Below, in pieces: positions 40,101 through 44,764 of a stretch of 64,000 nt of DNA (positions are counted from its first letter, which is position 1; each line of letters opens with the position of its first letter). The notes below the pieces were generated by a model. The model was not told where the DNA came from. It saw only the letters and a program-made list of their open reading frames with translations, and searched no databases. A program made the translations under genes and the position numbers. This DNA comes from Elmis aenea (lineage: Eukaryota; Arthropoda; Insecta; Coleoptera; Elmidae): contig OX393577.1 of NCBI GenBank assembly GCA_947652605.1, positions 25,671,466 to 25,735,465 on the forward strand, given 5' to 3'.

Positions 40101-41844
40101 ACAACTATGCTATTAGTTAAAACTTTGGCAAAGCTTTTAATCAACATTTAAGATTTTAGGTGTTCACACTTGCATTTTTTTGTGAAGCTTTAGTCTACAT
40201 ATTAAGGTTAGGCTGCTTTCATAACCGATAGAAAAGAGTAAATCTGAGATAGCAGTTACGTAATTATACAGGTACCTCTACATAGCAAAGAAGTGCCTGC
40301 GCATACATATACATGTACAGGAAGTTTGTGCTATGTATGTCGATTCGCTTGTTTAAGTGAATCACCTGATGCATTTGCACTTGTTAAATATTGTTAATTT
40401 TCAGAAATATCTGGATAATAGTTTGTTTTGTTTTAAACCTACATAAGTACCTACTTTGTTTTTATAACTTGTTTATGGTACTTGTTGACTTTTTGATTTC
40501 GTTTGGATCGTCATGCCTACTAAACAGCAATAGGTATCACCATTTTAGAACGTTTTTCGTGAAATTTGGAAAGCAAAATTAAGTAGGTATTAAATTAAGT
40601 AAAATATTACGCGGTGAAATCGTGCATGTTTTTTTTTAGTCTTAGTTTTTGTAAGCTTGTATTTGTGTTAAAATAGTTGTTGGAATTTTAATGGTAAATA
40701 AAATTTCTTTATTGGAATTACTAGTCATCACTAATAGCAAAAATATAATGTTACATAGCTGCAATATTCTAATAATCAACAACGACATAAAATTAACTTG
40801 CTAGTCAACATTAAATTACAATAAACTGATCGAAGATGTGTTATTTTCACTTCATTTGGCCCCTACGACTTGAGATAAATTCTTTTCTGTCTTTGCTATG
40901 TAGAGCAATTTTCAACCAAAAGGAAATGCTTGCATTTAAATAATTATAATAAGTTTTCTACAGTTTCGCGGTGTAGGATTTTATTTCTAATATCAGTGGC
41001 ACAACATCTAAGAAATAATTACTTGCTCATCAATTTTTATTATTAATTTTGTAATAAGTGTTGTCTGCAGATAGCCACATTTTATAAACACAGAATATGT
41101 ACTCGATTTTACTTTGTTATTTTGTTCCTATTTACAAATTTAACCTTTTAAATAAGTAAATACTTCAGTAGCATAGGTTAAAACTAACACAACACGATCA
41201 ATAAATAATCCTTTTAAAATAGGCACGTAAAAAGTTTAAGTAAGTCTCCGATAATCGTTTTCCTAAAATAAAAATCGTTTATACGAATCTACGATAAAAT
41301 GCAGATTTGTTTAATTTCATTACATTTATTTCTTTATATCTTGAATATTCTCGCAAAAAGGTCAAATTTGTTGACCGTTTACTGATAAGCTATCACTGTC
41401 TTTAAATATATTTTCGGTAATGTAATTTTTACTATTGTGTGTTTAGAAAGTATTGGAATCAGTAATTGTTTCACCTGTTGTGTTCAATCAATCTGCATTA
41501 AACAGGAACTGTACCTTGTAATATAAAACGTAATAGCGACCAGTTTCCTTGAAATTAGAAGGGACGATAAACGCAAATTTGCTGCTTGTAATTTTAATAA
41601 CGTAACACCCAATAATAACATCAATTAATATAAATTACCTATTTACTTAAGAAATAGGAAAATACCCACTTTCACTAACGTTTTGCGGTTTTTGTCGGTA
41701 AATAAATAAATAATATACTTTTTTTTTAATTGGTTGCAAAAATCTTACCGGAGGAGGTTCAGAAGAATAAACTTCTGAAGGAGGATATTCTGCTTTGATT
41801 GTAACCGTGGCCATGGATTCAGGTGGCTGGGGATCCTTCTCCAT
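391..41844 (-). CDS. Four-exon gene for a single-pass membrane protein of unknown family (482 aa)
   Basis: The coding sequence is join(41844-41749, 9527-9315, 3196-2811, 1144-391) on the minus strand: 96+213+386+754 nt, or 483 codons with stop. All three introns are GT-AG and the reading phase is kept at every junction (0, 0, 2), which is strong evidence for one real gene. There is no signal peptide. Residues 1-46 are Pro/Glu-rich, 47-69 form one hydrophobic span preceded by Lys46, and 104-150 are acidic. Residues 151-230 look folded and contain Cys182 and Cys225; the rest is rich in Pro, Gln and Met. N-glycosylation sequons at about N72, N143, N206 and N474 all lie after the span, so I infer N-in/C-out topology (type II). 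I do not recognise the family and assign no function. The start is the first ATG of exon 1, at 41844; a second in-frame Met is residue 11. Confidence 0.85.
1749..1821. repeat. Short imperfect hairpin
   Basis: The arms TGACACGATATAAGATTTTC (1752 onward) and GAAATTTATACCGTGTCA (right side) are inverted copies with a few mismatches around a short AT-rich loop. Upstream, several diverged copies of a 'TGTACAAGAAAC'-like motif occur between 1675 and 1745. It is probably part of a decayed MITE. Confidence 0.5.
1992..2160. mobile_element. Small hAT-like MITE (169 bp)
   Basis: The left end is CAGTGCAGGATTTA and the right end, reverse complemented, is CAGGGCCGGATTTA, so the terminal inverted repeats match at 12 of 14 positions. 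Both ends continue inward into AAGCTA/TAGGGCCC-like inverted sequence. The flanks are ATCAGGGG (1984-1991) and ATCAAGGG (2161-2168), a 7/8 match to an 8-bp duplication, as expected for hAT. There is no coding capacity. Confidence 0.7.
2296..2387. repeat. 92-bp inverted repeat (hairpin)
   Basis: A 22-bp perfect arm begins ACACAACTCGTGAGC at 2296-2317 and is mirrored at 2366-2387. A second paired block is CTTTTCTCG/CGAGAAAAG, around a 28-base loop. It is probably a MITE core and sits beside a second inverted repeat. Confidence 0.7.
2395..2681. repeat. Second inverted repeat with internal direct repeats
   Basis: The arm TTTTCTCACAACCGTT (2395-2410) is inverted exactly at 2666-2681. The interior carries two direct copies of CTCCCTAGAGAGCAAAATG (around 2571 and 2604) and the small palindrome AGCAAAGTaatcACTTTGCT (2552-2571). 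The AGCAAAGT/ACTTTGCT motif is shared with the neighbouring hairpin at 2296-2387, so the two may be parts of one composite element. Confidence 0.55.
2811..3196 (-). CDS. Coding exon 3: acidic linker and putative folded segment
   Basis: It encodes residues 104-231 plus two bases of codon 232. The acceptor is TGTTTTAG then GAAGAACC; the donor is CAAAG then GTAATT. The first part is strongly acidic (SQDSDGDNSEENSNETEEDD). The second part, from LPPIHIKLPLQLNMDDLAG to MIILCESG, has mixed hydrophobic periodicity, two cysteines and a sequon (NLT). It looks like the best conserved, ordered part of the protein. An internal GTG before HDNSIS is a Val codon, not a start. Confidence 0.85.
3845..4303. repeat. 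Possible MITE with about 20-bp imperfect terminal inverted repeats
   Basis: TAAAAGGCCTCTCATGGCGG on the left pairs with TAAATGGCCTCTCAATATGG (reverse complement of the right). The match is short and has a 2-base gap; no target duplication is evident. The interior is unremarkable. Confidence 0.3.
7108..7530. mobile_element. PIF/Harbinger-like MITE (423 bp) with perfect 52-bp TIRs
   Basis: Both ends begin GTCCGCGTTCACAATGAACG and stay identical for 52 bases, including a TAGCAGA tandem (GATAGCAGATAGCAGATAG). The element is flanked by TTA on both sides, the 3-bp duplication typical of PIF/Harbinger. No transposase is present. Exact TIR identity implies either recent insertion or recent gene conversion. 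Confidence 0.8.
7581..8473. mobile_element. Foldback element with about 380-bp arms around a transposase tail
   Basis: Arms 7581-7965 and 8054-8432 are inverted copies with scattered differences. The right side continues beyond the paired region to an end reading (reverse complement) GCGGGTGATTCAGTTTGAC next to TA, close to the CAGGGTG ends of other hairpins here. The left outer end is missing. The 88-base spacer encodes the end of a mariner-type transposase on the minus strand. It looks like two tail-to-tail copies of a transposon 3' end. Confidence 0.7.
7977..8054 (-). pseudogene. C-terminal remnant of a mariner/IS630-like transposase
   Basis: The minus-strand frame reads CVKAVTNRGQLCLEVGGGHF then EYIKA and a TAA stop. 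The pattern '(R)..C.....GGHFE' just before the stop is the usual C-terminus of insect transposases related to mariner. It is only 25 codons, kept in the loop of the foldback element at 7581-8473, and cannot be functional. Confidence 0.6.
9315..9527 (-). CDS. Coding exon 2: membrane span
   Basis: It encodes residues 33-103. The acceptor is TTTTCAG then GCATATCAG, and the donor is ATCCAG then GTAATT; the exon is exactly 71 codons. It starts AYQRPQSS and contains the hydrophobic run IIAVTVVLVSIVLGSFLLA. A sequon (NAS) and a short polar heptad-like stretch (CKQLEQELQLLSE) follow, which might be a brief coiled coil. Its GC content and codon use stand out from the AT-rich surroundings. Confidence 0.85.
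9873..10122. mobile_element. hAT MITE (250 bp) with 8-bp target duplication
   Basis: The left end is CAGCGATTCTTAACCG and the right end (reverse complement) CAGTGGTTCTTAACCG. The element is flanked by exact CTTTAATC on both sides (9865-9872, 10123-10130). The subterminal GGGGGCCGCG blocks are strikingly GC-rich against an AT-rich centre. It belongs to the same family as 36593-36848, inserted in the opposite orientation. There is no coding sequence. Confidence 0.9.
10131..12188. other. AT-rich intronic DNA without a supported gene
   Basis: Two overlapping plus-strand open frames, 10789-11085 and 11042-11275, encode hydrophobic peptides in different phases. Frames of this length are expected by chance at this A+T content, so they are not called as genes. 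Around 11459, CAGTGAAATCTCACTCGATC resembles a pogo/Tigger-type end, but no partner end was found. Confidence 0.5.
12189..12595. mobile_element. MITE (407 bp) with GCATTCCACTGAAGC terminal repeats
   Basis: The left end GGTCGCATTCCACTGAAG and the right end (reverse complement) GGCCGCATTCCACTGAAG match except for one base. Both continue into AGCACCGTGCA-type sequence, with an extra 8-base ACTGAAGA insertion on the left. Inverted GTGCACGGTAC motifs fill the subterminal regions. Flanks are AAA on both sides, so the superfamily is unresolved; PIF/Harbinger is possible. Confidence 0.65.
13069..13210. mobile_element. 142-bp near-perfect palindromic MITE
   Basis: Arms of about 60 bases start AATGGTGCCTTTCCACGTGA and pair almost perfectly with the other half (TCACGTGGAAAGGCACCATT), around a loop of about 23 bases. 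The centre contains AAGGATACAG/CTGTATCCTT and the E-box palindrome CACGTG lies near each end. It is non-coding and would form a very stable stem if transcribed. Confidence 0.75.
13211..15565. other. AT-rich intronic DNA, nothing recognised
   Basis: I see no open frame above chance, RNA gene or repeat with detectable ends in this stretch. Confidence 0.5.
15566..15810 (+). mobile_element. Single arm of a TA-CAGGGTGGCC foldback element
   Basis: From TA then CAGGGTAGCCTATTTTCGA onward, the sequence follows the left arm of the complete element at 50470-51639 for about 240 bases (shared blocks include TTTTCGATGCCCATA and TTTAATATCTCGCTTAAAC). No second arm follows, so it is truncated or a recombined solo arm. 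Confidence 0.65.
16029..16226. mobile_element. Short MITE with CAGCGTCATTCAAA terminal repeats
   Basis: The left end CAGCGTCATTCAAAAAGTCT pairs with the right end (reverse complement) CAGCGTCATTCAAAGTCTGC. The arms are about 25 bases with a small indel, and the total is 198 bp. The left flank is TA and the right is TT, so the duplication is not intact. A Tc1/mariner-type origin is plausible. Confidence 0.6.
16227..18638. other. AT-rich intronic DNA
   Basis: No gene or element was recognised apart from the small palindrome at 17117-17148. Confidence 0.45.
17117..17148. promoter_or_regulatory. Palindrome containing a CRE-type TGACGTCA core
   Basis: ATTGTGGTT (17117-17125) is inverted as AACCACAAT (17140-17148), and between them lies ATGACGTCAT, the full CRE/bZIP consensus palindrome. 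AACCAC also matches the Runt/Runx core. The arrangement is suggestive of a composite binding site, but it sits in unannotated intron and could be chance. Confidence 0.25.
18639..20779. mobile_element. 2.1-kb foldback element, about 750-bp arms, family F1
   Basis: The ends read CAGGGATGCGCAAAAGTATG on both sides and are flanked by TA. Arms of about 740-750 bases (18639-19388 and 20038-20779) are inverted and highly similar. The centre holds a plus-strand transposase remnant. Internal copies of the terminal motif occur within the arms, for example ACACCCTGTATA near 18816 and 19136 and TATACAGGGCG at 19061, in both orientations. Relatives lie at 59218-60074 and 61813-62774. Confidence 0.8.
19381..19601 (+). 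pseudogene. Mariner/IS630-like transposase C-terminal remnant inside F1 element
   Basis: The frame reads TNLTPLAFFFWGHLKSNVYA and then an 'LGDLGELRNRITKQL' helix and 'ILTEFRHRC'. After a frameshift near 19560 it continues VNGHFEHRIH and stops. This matches the C-terminal third of insect transposases that carry 'SPDLTPLDFFLWG...NGGHFEH'. The third catalytic Asp (PDLTP) is Asn here (TNLTP), and the N-terminal two thirds are absent, so it is inactive. Confidence 0.7.
20782..22226. other. AT-rich intronic DNA
   Basis: No gene or element was recognised between the F1 foldback and the mariner. Confidence 0.5.
22229..23152 (-). mobile_element. Internally deleted mariner transposon (924 bp)
   Basis: The ends are CGAGGGCCAGTCAATTATAA and CGAGGGTCAGTCAAATATAA (reverse complement of the right), both followed by ACCGGACTTTTTTCCAT. 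The element is flanked by TA on both sides (22227-22228, 23153-23154). Intact mariners are about 1.3 kb, so roughly 350 bp is missing. The transposase is on the minus strand. Confidence 0.92.
22306..22977 (-). pseudogene. Mariner transposase, deleted and interrupted
   Basis: From ATG at 22977 the frame reads an N-terminal helix-turn-helix region (IDILIKLRKQFGNETLSRTQ, then SFAGGRGEV). It meets an in-frame TAG just after PHPRRP (about 22780), and continues in the same frame through ELIEGNRRLTVDDICKSIGL. An internal deletion then joins this directly to LLDKVKTSYRSKRRGVPIRS, HDNARPHTA (second catalytic Asp), YSPDLSPCDYHLFG (third Asp) and the C-terminus NGNYVEK. The block with the first catalytic Asp is gone. 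The D...D spacing fits mariner DD34D. Confidence 0.88.
23155..24313. other. AT-rich intronic DNA
   Basis: Two overlapping short frames near 23221-23524 are not convincing. A solitary TATACAGGGAG at 23344 resembles a foldback end without a partner. Confidence 0.45.
24316..25139. mobile_element. Foldback element, 824 bp, almost fully palindromic (family F3)
   Basis: The ends are CAGGGTGTTTAACTTTTCCA on the left and CAGGGTGTTTCACTTTTCCA (reverse complement of the right), with TA on each side. Arms of about 400 bases pair over nearly the whole length, including ATTTACGGAGATAGCAATAG-type blocks and a central TTTTATCTT..GATTTAAAT region. No coding sequence remains. Confidence 0.8.
25142..27352. 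other. AT-rich intronic DNA
   Basis: Nothing was recognised; open frames here are short and of chance length. Confidence 0.5.
27355..29158. mobile_element. Foldback element, about 1.8 kb (family F4), with nested MITE
   Basis: The left end CAGGATGGTAAACTTTTTAA and the right end (reverse complement) CAGGGGGCCAATTGTTTGAT are diverged outermost. Strong inverted pairing starts about 15 bases in (TAATGCTTACCATTGTTAT / TGATGCTCATCATTGGTAT) and continues through GCGAGATCAGTTAAATTAGA. TA flanks are present on both sides. A separate inverted-repeat element sits in the middle at 27698-28260. Confidence 0.65.
27698..28260. mobile_element. Nested MITE with about 55-bp terminal inverted repeats
   Basis: The arm CTGTTTTATACTACACTATT continues through TTTCGTTTAAGAAAATCGTA and TACGATTTT, and is inverted at the right end with two or three mismatches. 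ATCGTATACGAT is itself a palindrome. The interior is unrelated to the surrounding F4 arms, so it was inserted into the loop region. The target duplication is unclear. Confidence 0.6.
29161..31469. other. AT-rich intronic DNA
   Basis: Apart from the doubtful repeat at 30322-30674, I see nothing. A plus-strand frame at 29864-30139 (91 codons) matches no family I know and is of chance length. Confidence 0.45.
30322..30674. repeat. Repeated GTCTTATACGC motif cluster, possible MITE
   Basis: A motif close to GTCTTATACGCC occurs four times: inverted in CGGCGAATAAGAC (near 30332), then GTCGTCTTATACGCC (near 30379), GATCGTCTCATACGACC (near 30588) and CGTCTTATGCGCG (near 30659). The outer two could be terminal repeats. 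Ends and superfamily are not clear. Confidence 0.3.
31470..31661 (-). mobile_element. Single foldback arm ending CAGGGTGTTTGAAA
   Basis: Read on the minus strand from 31661, the sequence begins CAGGGTGTTTGAAATTCGAG after a TA, like other foldback ends here. No inverted partner is found nearby. The inner limit at 31470 is a guess. Confidence 0.4.
32903..34175 (-). mobile_element. Deleted pogo/Tigger-like DNA transposon (1.27 kb)
   Basis: The ends GGGCAAACCAGGGTGAGATG and GGGTAAACCAGGGAGAGATG (reverse complement of the right) differ at two positions and are flanked by TA on both sides. Subterminal copies of CACCATCTCACCC and GGGTGAGATGGCGAT repeat inside. The only coding part left is the C-terminal tail of a transposase with a zinc finger on the minus strand. 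Confidence 0.8.
33180..33734 (-). pseudogene. C-terminal part of a pogo-type transposase with PHD-like finger
   Basis: The minus frame reads SPRPGCSKTVEGSLS, DDITPGKMLQQISPV and LASILNTEHNVKVLR, then a TAA at 33473-33471. It resumes in the same frame to TAA at 33182-33180: an acidic linker (SESCSEPELQDEKDGDEHEE), then CCAYGC, WLLCLIC, WMHEDC and HLCHLC. The Cys/His order (C..C..CxxC..HxxC..CxxC) is a PHD-like finger, which many insect pogo/Tigger transposases carry at their C-terminus. The DNA-binding and DDE domains are absent. ORFs upstream in another frame (33652-33840) may be more of the same protein after a frameshift. Confidence 0.65.
34178..36506. other. AT-rich intronic DNA
   Basis: No gene or bounded element was recognised in this stretch. 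Confidence 0.5.
36507..36592. mobile_element. Possible hAT end (CAGGGCCGGATTCA)
   Basis: CAGGGCCGGATTCACATTTT resembles the right end of the MITE at 1992-2160 and other hAT termini. The partner end was not found; the MITE at 36593 may have inserted into this element. Confidence 0.35.
36593..36848. mobile_element. hAT MITE (256 bp) with 8-bp target duplication and poly-C tract
   Basis: The left end CAGTGGTTCTTAACC matches the family at 9873-10122. The right end has decayed to CATCAGTTCTTAACC (reverse complement). Exact ACATAAAA flanks both sides (36585-36592, 36849-36856). A run of 17 C at 36817-36833 replaces the GGGGGCCGC-type block of the other copy, probably by slippage. Confidence 0.88.
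36857..38465. other. AT-rich intronic DNA
   Basis: Nothing was recognised. Confidence 0.5.
38466..38607. mobile_element. 142-bp palindromic MITE with GC-rich centre
   Basis: The arms AAAATAGTATATACACCACG (left) and AAAATAGTATATTATATACC (reverse complement of the right) continue through GGTAGAGAAGTC, TATAGCCT, GGGC and TTAGATC. They meet at the central hairpin GGCGCTTCGCGCC. The centre is far richer in G+C than its surroundings. It is non-coding, and the whole unit would fold as one stem. Confidence 0.75.
38608..41748. other. AT-rich intronic DNA next to coding exon 1
   Basis: No repeat with detectable ends or open frame above chance length was found. Confidence 0.5.
41749..41844 (-). CDS. 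Coding exon 1 of the membrane-protein gene
   Basis: It encodes residues 1-32, starting MEKDPQPPESMATV and ending SSEPPP. The exon ends in CCTCCTCCG followed by the donor GTAAGA (minus strand, 41748 downward), a near-consensus site, in phase 0. The segment is short, Pro/Glu-rich and presumably cytosolic. The open frame runs on into the intron, but the donor and the clean join to exon 2 argue for ending here. A second in-frame Met at residue 11 could be an alternative start. Confidence 0.8.
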
Positions 41845-42180
41845 GCCTGCGTTGATGTAGCGCTCCAGTTGAAAAAATTAACGCACTAATGCGCCCGATT
41901 AACCGAAAAACAATGGGCGATTTAAACGCCTATTACGTGTAAACGAGTGTGCGACGAAGAAGATCTGCAGGTACAGAGAAGGTGGGTGACAATTATTGTG
42001 TAGTAGTAAACGCTTGACACCAGTCTCTCTGACCGACTGGTGGAAGTTTCGTTAGAGCTGCAGCCTTGTAGGCCCCTGCGGTGTCCCCTACCATGGATGG
42101 TAAGATAGGTTTATAGGTAAATTCTTTTACCGAAGATAAAGAGGAGCGTGCTTTGTCTTTATCTAACGTTGGCAATTTCC
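41845..42180 (-). other. Probable 5' leader / promoter-proximal region
   Basis: The sequence directly upstream of the exon 1 ATG is richer in G+C than the rest of the window, as expected for a transcribed leader or promoter. No TATA or initiator can be placed with confidence. It includes the upstream open frame listed separately. Confidence 0.45.
41993..42094 (-). CDS. Upstream open reading frame (33 codons), status uncertain
   Basis: ATG at 42094 opens a frame reading MVGDTAGAYKAAALTKLPPV, then GQRDWCQAFTTTQ and TAA, 148 bases upstream of the main ATG. The frame stays open upstream without an ATG to about 42190 (adding KARSSLSSVKEFTYKPILPS). Its composition is unlike the AT-driven chance frames elsewhere, with Trp, Gly, Ala and Pro codons. 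It may be a regulatory uORF, an exon of another transcript, or a remnant of something unrelated. No known domain is recognised. Confidence 0.35.
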   Translation of the reverse strand: MVGDTAGAYKAAALTKLPPVGQRDWCQAFTTTQ

Positions 42181-43925
42181 TTGAGCATAAAATAATGCTT
42201 AGTTATTAAAATAATTCCTCATTAAAGTACTGTAATCTTTTTTAAAATAATGTGAATATTGTAAGTTTTGTAAACAAGTAAGGAATTTTGCATAAATCTA
42301 TTTTTATTTAGAGGAAATTAACAATTATTTTTTACAATTAGTCATGGGATAACTTTCTATATACAAACAACAACGAATTTATAATAAACAATAACGATTT
42401 CCAAAGCCTAGTGTGACTCTTAGAGGACAAACTCACAGTAATCATTAAACTGTAGCAACTAAGTAGTCATTGTGCATAATAATTTGTTTGTATTTAAGCG
42501 AATGAAATCAAAATTATCTTCAAAAATCCTTATAAAAGGTTAATTTGTGGTGAGGCTTAAACGCGATGAGATGATAAAAGTTTGTTAATATCAAAGCAAT
42601 TTTCAATTTTTAAACTGAATTGTCCATTGGTGACCAGTGACCACAATGTGGAAGTAAAATTTAAAAAAATTAATGGCACAACGATTTTTACAAGGTGCTT
42701 TATAACAAGTAGGTTCGTAAGGCAACTAGCTTATGCACAATAAAATTTAACTTATCTTTAATGAGTAATGTTAATACCTAACGTTTAATTCCAAAATAAT
42801 AAATAAAAAACTAAACATTGATTAGTAAATAGGTAACTGTAAAATTTGATTCGAATTTTTAATCTAAATTAAGTTAGCATAAAACAGATCAACTTAAATC
42901 AAATCTTATGAATGTGTCAATTTGGTAGAGAAGCGTTGATATTTTAATCTTTTTTTGAACTAGTACACTATATTTAAGTGTTTTGCATTTTTTTGATTGA
43001 GAAAACTACAAGTTTTAATATATCTAAATCATTTCACACTTTTATTACTATTTCGCCTATTACTTCTTTTGAAATCAAGATTAACCAATTCATTACACTG
43101 TTATTAAACTAACGACATTGCAAATCTATTGCATGTTTATAAACCCCAATTATACAGCAATTAAATCTACGGATACTTTCAAAGTTTACAAAATCTGTAC
43201 ATCTTCACTTTTACTTTTCTCCAAGTTTTAATTTAAGAACGGTTCTTTAACACTTAACATTAAAAACGAATTTATAATCTTGATGCATTTCCTGGTGTTT
43301 AAATAAAAGAAAGCATCTTTAATAAAAATGTAACTGCAAATTTTACATTATGTTCTAATAGCATAAAAATTTCCGTAAACGAAGACAACAGACGTAAAAA
43401 TTAATTTCAGGTACTCAATAATAAATTAATAATGTCCATTCTCTTTAAATATGTATTTCCAATGAGTAGATTATAAATTTTTATTGATCTTGCTTCCTTC
43501 GTAAGATTTCCAGTAAATTGAAGGCGTTTTTTGTTAGCAACAAATAAAATATATAAACGGAACTTTTTAGTTACCAGCCGTTTTATGGCGGAATGATTTG
43601 TCTAACACTTTTTAAAGAAAGTGCAGCGGAGAAAATGGAGCGTTAGTAAAACCACATTAACAACTTATTGTACGATTTTGCAACAATAGAACCGAATCAA
43701 TGTACGGAAGCGCAAATTTACTCACCGTAAACGTTAAGTGTAAATGTAGAGCCAGCCTATCCTTAGTAATTAGTAATGAATTGGTCACGTTGTTATGTAA
43801 CAAACGTCTAGAACTATTAAAGCTAGTAACCTGAGCAATGTTTTACTACCTGTTATTTTATACACTCAAGAATGACACGAAATTAATTGTATTACAGTAA
43901 AACACATACCAACGATTAATATGAT
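42181..43925. other. AT-rich intergenic DNA upstream of the membrane-protein gene
   Basis: Nothing was recognised; any promoter or enhancer here is not readable from sequence alone. Confidence 0.45.
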
Positions 43926-44259
43926 CAGCGTCGTAACTAGACTTATTGGGCTCCTATGCGAATTTTTTTCTGGGTTCCCCTGATTTACAACGCTTCAAGA
44001 AAAAAGGAAAGAAAAATCCAAGGGTCCCAACAGCCAACTTTTCAAATAACGATGTCTTTTAGCAGAGCTAAATTAACTGTTAAGCAATATAAGAAGTTAA
44101 GAAGTGCTTAGGGCACCCAGGCGAAACGATGCACAAAATTTTTTTTTGCTCGTTGCGGTTTTTTTGTTGGGAAAATTTTAGGAAAGGGTTCAATTTGGGA
44201 ATTGAGTGCCTCGCTCTGGGCCTGTAATTAGGGCATCAGATAGTCTTAAATCGGCTCTG
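43926..44259. mobile_element. Doubtful hAT-like remnant
   Basis: The left end CAGCGTCGTAACTAGAC and the right end (reverse complement) CAGAGCCGATTTAAGAC match at about 11 of 17 positions. The flanks (AATATGAT, CTTTTTGG) do not match, so these may be ends of two different elements. A direct, not inverted, copy of GGCTCCTATGC lies at 45606. Confidence 0.3.
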
Positions 44260-44438
44260 CTTTTTGGGATCAATTGTTTATGAGATTTTGCTTTTGCCGG
44301 TATATATATATTGTTGGACAAATGAGTATAATAGAAAATTTACAGGCTAAAAGAGAAACATATAAGGTAGGCAGGTCTGAATTATTCAATGATTTAAAAA
44401 AAATATATATATAATCCTTATAATTTAAATAATACCTA

Positions 44439-44762
44439 CACCGGGTGGTTCAGGAGGAATAGTAAATATTTTAGGAGCTGGACCATTTTCAATAAAAAGT
44501 TCAGATAAACAAGTGGCCAATTCTCAATGGTCAGCTGTTTAATATTTCTTGGTAGACGTCGCTTTTCATCCATCCCCACAGACAAAAATCTAATGGGGTA
44601 AGGTCTGGAAACCTTGGTGGCCAATTCTGGTAAGGTTAGCCTTCAAACAGCTGTATCTTCCTAACCATTTCGAATTGGACATGTTTATGTGACCTTTTTT
44701 TACTCAAAATGGTCCATTCTACCAGCTTCTACAATATCTACTATTCCTCCTAAAACAGCCTG
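44439..44762 (-). mobile_element. Short mariner-like derivative (324 bp, family F8)
   Basis: The left end CACCGGGTGGTTCAGGAGGA and the right end (reverse complement) CAGGCTGTTTTAGGAGGA are flanked by TA. The TIRs continue ATAGTAAATATTTTAGGAGC / ATAGTAGATATTGTAGAAGC. The interior keeps a transposase fragment on the minus strand. Confidence 0.75.
44531..44626 (-). pseudogene. Mariner/IS630-like transposase fragment
   Basis: The frame reads NWPPRFPDLTPLDFCLWGWM then KSDVYQEILNS and a TGA. 'WPPRSPDLTPLDFFLWG' is the block around the third catalytic Asp in a large insect transposase group; here the Asp is kept. Only 31 codons remain. It is the same protein region as the remnant in the F1 foldback element. 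Confidence 0.7.
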
Positions 44763-44764
44763 TA

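Larger units (their letters stand above)
9528..41748 (-). other. Intron 1 (about 32.2 kb), heavily loaded with transposons
   Basis: This is the interval between the donor GTAAGA of exon 1 and the acceptor TTTTCAG of exon 2. It holds the hAT, mariner, pogo, MITE and foldback elements listed separately. I found no additional coding exon: the open frames here are no longer than chance allows at this base composition, or lie inside repeats. Such a long first intron often carries enhancers, but no specific site can be assigned from sequence alone. Confidence 0.75.

Noticed and set aside
104..41844. ITM2/BRICHOS-type type II membrane protein
   Set aside because: The topology would fit, but I could not find the conserved BRICHOS Asp and Cys pattern in residues 151-230.
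41993..42100. A plus-strand first exon starting at CCATGGATG with donor GTAAGAT
   Set aside because: The Kozak-like ATG and donor are present, but no downstream plus-strand exon supports it; the minus-strand frame here is more coherent.
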